Assembly (NCBI GenBank): GCA_023362775.1
Contig: JALMGJ010000011.1
Span: 25,963,501-26,027,500, forward strand
Direction: 5' to 3'
DNA: 64,000 bases
DNA from: Charina bottae
Lineage: Eukaryota; Chordata; Lepidosauria; Squamata; Charinaidae
The translations under genes were made by a program, and so were the position numbers. The notes beneath the pieces were generated by a model. The model made no database searches, was not told where the DNA came from, and saw only the letters and a list, made by a program, of their open reading frames with translations. Of this stretch, positions 58,901-64,000 are shown in pieces (positions within the stretch are counted from its first letter, which is position 1; every line of letters begins with the position of its first letter).

Positions 58901-61378
58901 AAGGAAGGCAACTAGGTCAAAACAAGCCGTGTACAACTTCCATGGCTACTCAATCAGAGCCAGGTCTCAGGTCTGAAGAGAGCCAAGATAGAAGAAAACA
59001 TGGTAGCCCAATTGTGTTGGCCATGCCAGATTGACAGGAGTGGCAGGGAACTTGCTATTTGTGAGCTATTTTGGGGAGGGGACTGGATTACTTTGACCGG
59101 GAAATGAAGAAGTCAATTCTCACCTACATATTGTTCTTCAATGGTTCTCTCCCTTCCTAAGGGGTTGGTTCCCACTGGAGGAGGAGATGAGAGCTCTGCC
59201 CAGAGATCTTTAATGTGTGGAGTACCCCAGATCAATTTGACATCTATGTGAAGCCATTGGGAGTGGTCATTCACCAACACAGTCAGGTATCTTCAGTGAT
59301 ATATCTCGACCCCACACCAAACAGTGGAAGTGCTGACCCAGTGACTCTGTACAACAGAGCTTTCCAAACTTTTCATGTTGGTGACACACTTTTTAGACAT
59401 GTATCATTTTGTGACACACTCTTACAGCAGGGCATCATTTCGTGACACACTCTTACAGCAGTGCACAAGGCAGGCACTAGGACATGCGTGGAATCCTGGC
59501 AGGGCTCGGAGGCAGCAGCAGCCGCGACACACCCAGACACTGCAGCCGACACACTAACGTGTCCCGACACACAGTTTGGAAAGCTCTGCTGTACAAGGTT
59601 GTACTCCCTGGTTCAAAGTGGTCCACAACTGGGGGTCCTCCTTGACTCACAGTTCTTGTTTAGGTAGGTGAGAGCTGCAGCCAGGTGGACTTTTGAATAG
59701 TTACATCTGGTGCACTAATTGCAGCCATTCTTGTATTGGGAAGTCTTGCTCTAGTTATTTCCTGTTTGGATTACTATAACATGGTCTACATTTGGTTGCC
59801 CTTGTAAAGCATTTGGAAGCTAAACCTGATACAAAATGTGGCAGCCCTGGGCCATGATGAATATTTCATGTTATATTTGGGTGACCACACAGCTTTGGGA
59901 GCTGAGCTGGCTGCCAGTTGGCTTCCGCATGGTTCTGGATCTGGTCATCTGCAAGACTGCTTTCTCCTGTACTCGTCTGCTCATTCAACTAGAATAAACA
60001 GAGTCAAACCTTCCTTCCTTCCTTCCTTCCTTCCTTCCTTCCTTCCTTCCTTCCTTCCTTCCTTCCTTCCTTCCTTCCTTCCTTCATGATAGTGTTGAGA
60101 TTGTTTTTATTATTATTTTATTTTATTTATTTTTAATTTTCTTTTTTTAAACAATGTTTCCAATTGTTAGCTGCCCAGAGCCTTTGGGAAGGAATGATAT
60201 ACAAATATACAGATAGTCTTCACTTAATGACCATTTGTTCAGCGACCGTTTGCAATTATGACACCATTGAAAAAATGGCCTTACGACCTGTGCCCGAAAT
60301 TACGACTGTTGCAGCACCCCCGCAGTCACATGATCAAAATTCAGGCACTTGGCAGCCCGCCTGCATTTATGACTGCTGGGGTGCGTCAACTCCACCCACC
60401 CACCTATCTCTCCCCCCCATCTCTGCCCTTTTCAAAGTCCTGCAACCTGCCTTGGGGGCCTAAGCTGAAAAGATAGTGTTCTGAAGGGAGCCACGTAGAA
60501 AAAACGATCGAGAAGCTGGGTCTGAAAAGGCGTTTTTGCTTTGCCTGCGGCTGGCGGCTGAATGAAAAAGGCAAAAGTAGATTCAGGGAGCTGGGAGAGG
60601 AGGCAGCTGGGTGAAGGAATGCAGGCTGGGGAGGGGGGAGCTTGCTACTGGTGGCCTCCCGCCCGCATGGGTGGGACGGGACAGGGTGGGACCCCCAAGG
60701 CAGGTTGCAGGGCTTCCAAAAGGGCAGAGATAGGGGAGATAGGTGGGGGGAGATAGGCAGGGGGGAGTTGAAGGCAGTGTTCAGGGCTGGGAGGAAACAA
60801 GCCCAGAATGGCTTCGATTGGGGTGGGTGCTCAGGCGAATGGTGGGTTAAATTCACTTAACGATGGCAAGGGGAATTGCTAGGATTGCCATAGCTAAGCG
60901 ATGCCGTCTCACTTTACAACCGCATGGCTTCGTGATGGAAATTCTGGGCTCAATTACCATAGTTAAATGAAGACTACCTGTAGTAGGTAGGTAAGTAATT
61001 AAGTAAGTAAATAAATAAAAAGCTCCATACTGCATGCGATGCAGTAAAAGCTACCTAGTTCTCCCTAGATGCAATCCCACCTTGCTGACCTCTTGCAGGA
61101 GAGGAAGCTGCACAATTTTTTCCACCAAACTCTTCAGCCGTGTGTCTAGCTTCATCCGCTCAGGGTCGCAGATATGGCGGCATTCAGGGCAACGGTACTG
61201 AGAGTTCAAACAATCATTCCAGTGGGTAAACAGACAGCCTTGACAGAAATTATGCCCACAATCAATGGAGACAGGGTTATTGAAGGACTGCAGACAGATG
61301 GAACATGTGATGTCTTCCTGAAAGTTCTGGATCATGCCTTCCACAGGCCTTGATGTAGGGACCCTTGATGAGGTTGGT
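46384..61378 (-). CDS. RNF112: RNF112-like (neurolastin) RING finger GTPase, twelve coding exons
   Basis: From Met at 61335 the protein is 605 aa (human 631). Residues 11-52 are a complete C3HC4 RING (C11, C14, C26, H28, C31, C34, C49, C52), which in this family has ubiquitin-ligase activity. Residues 125-340 form a GBP/atlastin-type dynamin-superfamily G domain: P-loop GEQRRGKS at 134-141, switch region SITKGIWIW, DTEG at 207-210, and the RD guanine-specificity motif in LDLLVRD at 278-279. A helical region follows, then a Gly/Ala-rich hydrophobic stretch at about 506-575, likely a membrane hairpin, and an acidic tail. Mammalian RNF112 is a brain-enriched endosomal membrane GTPase. Exon phases agree throughout. 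The exon at 61378 opens mid-codon, so a further 5' coding or leader exon probably exists but was not found. The gene converges on MFAP4. A paralogue cannot be excluded. Confidence 0.9.
47427..47762 (-). mobile_element. Sauria-type SINE (copy A)
   Basis: Read in reverse it has a tRNA-like head GGCGTGATGGCTCAGCGGGT with A box and a B box near GGTTCGAATCCCTAGC. It continues with TTGCCAACCTAGCAATTTGA, GGTACCACTTCGGTGGGTAG, and a 3' end with GAGTCGGACACGACTGCACA, which resembles BovB 3' sequence. The tail is TACCTTTACC. Confidence 0.85.
47955..48029 (-). CDS. RNF112: RNF112-like exon 11
   Basis: 25 codons beginning MAITFHNLNTQEELRNKFTE and ending KEQ, phase 0. The counterpart at 34294-34368 has the same length but a broken donor. 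Confidence 0.92.
48345..48410 (-). mobile_element. 5S-rRNA-related fragment in the RNF112-like intron
   Basis: CCATCCAAACACTAACTAGG with CCCAGTCCAATTTAATTTCA resembles 5S antisense and corresponds to 35070-35135. Confidence 0.45.
48698..48751 (-). CDS. RNF112: RNF112-like exon 10
   Basis: 18 codons, DLSHLMKQLQFGFSSPTQ, phase 0, acceptor TTTTTTCAG, donor CAG|GTACCA. Confidence 0.9.
49412..49746 (-). mobile_element. Sauria-type SINE (copy B)
   Basis: Same structure as copy A, including B-box GGTTCGAATCCC in reverse and a TACCTTTACC tail. It is inserted within sequence whose counterpart at 36530 lacks it, so it postdates the RNF112 duplication. Confidence 0.87.
50712..50765. mobile_element. 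Half copy of the TTTCTCAACC MITE
   Basis: GGGAATTCTGGGAGTTAAAG, GTTCCTGAGGTTGAGAAACACTG-type end. It corresponds to one arm of the palindrome at 38354-38485. Confidence 0.6.
50877..51007 (-). CDS. RNF112: RNF112-like exon 9
   Basis: It enters in phase 1 and encodes DMDEDFREFLKDYVNDIVNS and TPLTGTQLAVKIK, matching the DDDFRHLL and LLTGQQLAQEIK segments of RNF112. Confidence 0.92.
51200..51870 (+). mobile_element. L2-type LINE 3' end
   Basis: The + strand encodes [34 protein letters not shown] and [20 protein letters not shown], the same C-terminal region as the LINE at 19005-19601. It ends CCCAGAGTCCCTTGCAAGGG, AATAAATTGAAATAATAAAT. It lies in the RNF112-like intron between exons 8 and 9. 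Confidence 0.88.
52606..52732 (-). CDS. RNF112: RNF112-like exon 8, with GC donor
   Basis: 42 codons plus one base: KLEGQPNRHPQALQTLKSTN to GTEGTIA. The donor reads GCAG|GCAAGA, a GC donor with otherwise strong consensus. The phase-1 junction to the next exon (G|AC) fits only this site. Confidence 0.88.
52892..52978 (-). CDS. RNF112: RNF112-like exon 7 (RD motif)
   Basis: 29 codons beginning HLDLLVRDWFFPPTYGLQGG. The Arg-Asp pair is the base-specificity motif of the GBP/atlastin family. Donor CAG|GTAAAC. Confidence 0.94.
53180..54560. other. RNF112-like intron, nothing else recognised
   Basis: Intronic DNA, 53850-54500 of which has a recognisable counterpart at 39640-41800. No additional exon seen. 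Confidence 0.5.
54565..54621 (-). CDS. RNF112: RNF112-like exon 6
   Basis: 19 codons, MLLYIAETVGYQYKLKPVQ, phase 0, acceptor TCCCGCAG, donor CAG|GTAAGG. A damaged counterpart lies at about 41855-41912. Confidence 0.92.
54660..56180. other. RNF112-like intron between exons 5 and 6
   Basis: AT-rich, no supportable feature. No counterpart in the pseudocopy was seen, so the duplicated block ends near here. Confidence 0.45.
56192..56242 (-). CDS. RNF112: RNF112-like exon 5
   Basis: 17 codons, ILNLSHMLKDTDLEYLE, closely matching the LKDTDLDYLE segment of mammalian RNF112. Donor GAA|GTGAGT. Confidence 0.92.
56340..56444 (-). CDS. RNF112: RNF112-like exon 4 (DxxG motif)
   Basis: 35 codons: VALFLIDTEGSMDIERSKEN to FSMLLSSYQ. 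DTEG is the G3/Walker B motif. GT-AG, phase 0. Confidence 0.93.
56619..56746. mobile_element. Small hAT-like MITE
   Basis: CAGAGATGGTGAACCTTTTGG at the left is mirrored by AACAGGTTTCCCATTCCTG at the right, and AACTACAACTCCCAGCATTC by TTGGGAGATGTAGTTCAG. Target duplication not convincing. Confidence 0.45.
57265..57600 (+). mobile_element. BovB-like LINE 3' fragment
   Basis: It encodes MTRPKLSYFGHIMRSTSSLE and [20 protein letters not shown], and continues to GAAGTCAACACTGACTTGAT. It is close to the copy at 42840 and lies in the RNF112-like intron between exons 3 and 4. Confidence 0.75.
57857..57994 (-). CDS. RNF112: RNF112-like exon 3 (switch region)
   Basis: 46 codons from AATDNSWMG to PSNNGK, phase 0. 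It contains SSITKGIWIWNQPFLVP, matching the conserved ARGIWMWSHPF region of RNF112. The in-frame acceptor is GTTGGCAG; a second AG nine bases later is out of frame. Confidence 0.9.
58386..58650 (-). mobile_element. Sauria-type SINE (copy C, head-truncated)
   Basis: Same family as 47427, with the tRNA-like head cut after the B-box region. It lies about 30 bp downstream of the RNF112-like exon 2 donor. Confidence 0.82.
58680..58895 (-). CDS. RNF112: RNF112-like exon 2 (P-loop)
   Basis: 72 codons, phase 0 at both ends. It encodes LVLGQPVQLVGLDENGDLCL and TPICLISIVGEQRRGKSFLL, with Walker A GEQRRGKS. A Sauria-type SINE begins about 30 bp beyond its donor. Confidence 0.93.
58930..59340. other. 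RNF112-like intron, nothing recognised
   Basis: No exon or repeat with definable ends. Confidence 0.5.
59355..59588. mobile_element. Non-autonomous hAT-like element, GCTTTCCAAA family (copy 5)
   Basis: The ends are CAGAGCTTTCCAAAC and GTTTGGAAAGCTCTG. Perfect 8-bp duplications CTGTACAA lie at 59347-59354 and 59589-59596. It is closely related to copies 2 and 6. Length 234 bp. Confidence 0.93.
60009..60085. repeat. (CTTC)n microsatellite
   Basis: About 19 uninterrupted tetranucleotide units. Confidence 0.97.
60210..60980. mobile_element. DNA element with CAGRTAGTC termini and TA flanks (copy 2)
   Basis: The left end CAGATAGTCTTCACTTAATG is mirrored by TTAAATGAAGACTACCTG at the right, flanked by TA on both sides. 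A G-rich segment at 60690-60760 is a near inverted copy of 60405-60463 (CTGCAACCTGCCTTGGGGGC). Subterminal TTAATGACC/TTACGACC blocks are shared with 37807-38241. Confidence 0.72.
61090..61378 (-). CDS. RNF112: RNF112-like exon 1 of those identified (RING finger)
   Basis: The acceptor is TTGCCCCTTGCAG and the donor GAG|GTCAGC, phase 0. It encodes CSICLQSFNNPVSIDCGHNF and RCPECRHIC. The first in-frame Met is at 61335. The exon contributes one base to a codon begun upstream. Confidence 0.9.
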
Positions 61379-61589
61379 CTGCAAGGGGCAAAGAAAAAGA
61401 ATTGAGTCAAACCGTAGGACTCCATCTCTAGCTCTGGCTCTGTTTCATGTAATACTGCTAGGATACTGCTAGGACCAGACTTCCGTGCAGAAATCCAGGA
61501 GCCCCACCTTGGAGGATGAGCATTATAATCTGAAATATGGGGTGGAGAGGCGAGGAGTCCATAGTTAAAATGACTGAACTGTATCATTC

Positions 61590-62950
61590 TCTGCCGTTCA
61601 AGTGTATAGATGTTTCATAGGAATTAAATCTCACTATGTTATTCTCCCAGGTCAGAAGCTGGTAGTATGCCCATCCTTCATCTGGAGAATATGGAGGAGG
61701 AGGAGGAGGAGGAGGAGGGAGGGAACAAAACAACAGAAGCCACAGAAAGAGAAGAAGAGAGTATCAAATGAAGAAAATGGATGACCCCATCTGCTATGTA
61801 TCTGGACCCTACACCACCATCACTTATTTCATTCTTCTACTACTGGCATCTTGTCTCCTAAGAACTACTTCCAAGGAATGTTGCCCTCCTGGCCTGTGAT
61901 CTCTGTTTCCCTTGAGGGCGTGAAAATGAGAAGACTGCATTCTTCACTCCAAGCCTAGTACATAGCGCTTTGGCTTATTTTTATAATTTTGCACAGCTAT
62001 TTGTCATTTCCCCTTGTGGCAACCTTCTTTATGGTGGGAAAGCCAACTTTGCAACATTAGCTTCTATGGCTCAAATGGGGAGGTGCAAACAAAGTAATAT
62101 GACAGCCTTTCTATTATTTCTTCTTGAGAGGGTGAGTTATCAAAAATAATCAAATAACATGCTTAGTGTTTGCTCAAGGGAAAAGTGAACTGATAATCAG
62201 GATTAACTAATAAATAAATAATAGGTGGAAACAGACACCACTGATTTCAGGTGTCTGGTTTCTCTTTCAGTTGATTTGGATTCTGAAAGCTGTCATTTCT
62301 TTACTCTAGAAAGGACTTACATATTATTTAAAGTATTTAGAATATATCAATTCCACATAGAATTCTAGATTGATCACAAGAATTATTAAAAACACAGAAA
62401 TACTAAGCAAACAGCAGAAAAATACAAAAGCTACAATGAACTCTGAAACTATTGGAAGTGTTTTGATAAAAAAAATAAATAGCAAGAACATTTTACATTG
62501 AAGGCTCTTCTAAACAGGAAAGCCTTCCCCAATTTTTGGAAAGAGTGGAAAGATTGGCCTCTGTTGGAATCCTTAATGTACTTTCTTTCAGTGTACAAAT
62601 TAAATATGTGAGGAAAAAAAGGCAAAATTGGCTACAAGAAAGGAAAAAACTGCAAACATTCATGTAGAGTCAATGCTTGGGCCAGACGTGCAAGTTAAGA
62701 CAAGATGGAAAATAATGCCAATAAAACAGGGAGAATACTTCATGGCCAAGGTCTCATGTTTAAGACTGCATTTAATTACCGTCTTAAGTGTGGAAATACA
62801 TTGCAGTATTTTGAGAAGGTCTTAAGTTGTAATGAGATTTCTTCCAAGGATGCTGGGATGGACAAATAAACAATGTATAGTCAATCACCTACCTATGAGA
62901 ATACAAATGTTCCTGGTATGTTCCACCAAACTGGGTGTGATATACACCCA
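61590..62950. other. 5' flank or first intron of the RNF112-like gene
   Basis: It contains a (GGA)n run at 61693-61716. I looked for the missing N-terminal exon on the - strand and could not identify one with confidence. Confidence 0.45.
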
Positions 62951-62964
62951 TCTTTCATCTAGTG

Positions 62965-63254
62965 CAGAGCTTTCCAAACTGTGTGTCGGGACACGTTAGT
63001 GTGTCAGCTGCAGTGTCTGGGTGTGTCGCGGCTGCTGTGGCCTTCGAGCTCTGCCAGGATTCTGCGCAGGTCCTAGTGCCTGCCTTGTGCCTTGCTGCCT
63101 CCAAACCTGCTGTGATTCCACGCACGTCCGAGTGCCTGCCTTGTGCCCTGCTGTAAGAGTGTGTCGCGAAATGATGCCCTGCTGTAAGAGTGTGTCGCGA
63201 AATGATGCATGTCTAAAAAGTGTGTCACCAACATGAAAAGTTTGGAAAGCTCTG
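62965..63254. mobile_element. Non-autonomous hAT-like element, GCTTTCCAAA family (copy 6)
   Basis: The ends are CAGAGCTTTCCAAAC and GTTTGGAAAGCTCTG. Perfect 8-bp duplications ATCTAGTG lie at 62957-62964 and 63255-63262. It is in opposite orientation to copies 2 and 5, with two GTAAGAGTGTGTCGCGAAAT units near the right end. Length 290 bp. Confidence 0.93.
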
Positions 63255-63271
63255 ATCTAGTGAATTAAAAT

Positions 63272-63395
63272 ATACTGTAACTAAAAAAGTTGTCTTGTGG
63301 CACCTTAAAGGTAATCAACTGATTACTGCATAAGCTTTTGTGGAACATAGTCTACTTCATCAAATGCTGAACTGAGTAATACAGCTGATACTCCT
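63272..63395. mobile_element. Fragment of foldback MITE arm
   Basis: AAGTTGTCTTGTGGCACCTT, GCATAAGCTTTTGTGG and CTACTTCATCAAATGC follow the left arm of the element at 34444 in order. Confidence 0.55.
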
Positions 63396-63399
63396 CAAG

Positions 63400-64000
63400 G
63401 GACCTGGATCCTTATTGCTTTTGCTACAAAAAAACAAGTGCATGCCCTGTTATAATTTAAAATAAATGTTCCTAGTGTCCTGACTGATTCAACCCACTGT
63501 GAGATACTCCAATTTTGCTAAAGTAATCTTAATGTGAGGACTTAGTGCTTCATAAGGAGAGGATTGAGCCTTATTCTTCCATCTTGAACTCTGACTGATT
63601 CAAGGTGAACCCAGCCATCTGAGAAAGCATTGTCTCAAGAAAGATAGCAACAGCACTTAGGATGTTATCACCTTGAAGGGAAAGGGACCTTGACCAGGGT
63701 ACCATAACCAGAACAATGCATCACAGCAGCTCTGCTTCTTATACCGTACACATCACAAGATGGAGCTCAATGATCAAAAGCTGGTATTTTGGCCCGAAAT
63801 AGGCAGACTTCTGGCTTGGAAGATCTACCAGTGGCACAGATACCATTGAGGGCCTTGGGAAAGATGCCCTCTTCCAACCATCATCCAGCACTTCTTCAGT
63901 CCCTCCTCCAGCACTTTAGCATCACCTTTCCATTATTTTCTCTTTCTCTCAGCACAACTTCCCTTCTATTATGTCTTCCTCTCTTACCAGACTTGGTCTC
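63400..64000. other. Intergenic, nothing recognised
   Basis: No exon, RNA or repeat with definable ends seen up to the window edge. Confidence 0.5.

Overview
The window looks like nuclear DNA from a squamate reptile (lizard or snake). The evidence is split genes with GT-AG introns and AATAAA signals, together with a repeat set typical of squamates: RTE-BovB LINE 3' ends, a tRNA-headed SINE with a BovB-like tail (Sauria-SINE type), L2-type LINEs, and many small hAT-like and foldback DNA elements with intact target-site duplications. All family names come from reading motifs, not from database searches.

Two protein genes can be read through. (1) MFAP4 or an MFAP4-like paralogue lies on the + strand at 11955-30273. 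It has six coding exons whose phases all match, a TATA box at 11765, a poly(A) signal at 30433, and encodes a secreted fibrinogen-domain glycoprotein of about 259 aa. (2) An RNF112-like gene (RING finger plus GBP/atlastin-type GTPase, the neurolastin family) lies on the - strand, with twelve coding exons from 61378 down to 46384. One of its introns uses a GC donor. Its extreme N-terminal exon was not found. MFAP4 and RNF112 are also close neighbours on human 17p11.2. Here the two genes point toward each other.

Two broken genes flank or lie between them. At 769-3500 (+) are three exons of a PRSS27/prostasin-like serine protease, with in-frame stops and frameshifts. At about 32.8-42.0 kb lies a decayed direct duplicate of the 3' half of the RNF112-like gene, introns included.

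Layout: 0-3.7 kb protease pseudogene with BovB and SINE pieces; 3.7-11.7 kb intergenic repeats; 11.8-30.4 kb MFAP4, whose 10-kb first intron holds an L2 LINE and a 2.44-kb hAT-like element; 30.4-32.8 kb intergenic with one hAT-like element; 32.8-42.0 kb RNF112 pseudocopy full of insertions; 42-46.2 kb microsatellites, LINE scraps and a perfect 88-bp-arm palindrome; 46.2-61.4 kb RNF112-like gene; 61.4-64 kb its 5' flank.

The most unusual object is the hAT-like element at 14779-17218. It has a perfect 8-bp target duplication, but its interior is a GC-rich tandem array of eight hairpins about 228 bp apart, organised as a 456-bp dimer and bounded by inverted linkers. Its 3' part carries an ATTGGCT plus GC-box module that also appears inside two other hAT-like elements with different termini. 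No intact transposase, CRISPR array, rRNA gene or functional tRNA gene was found.
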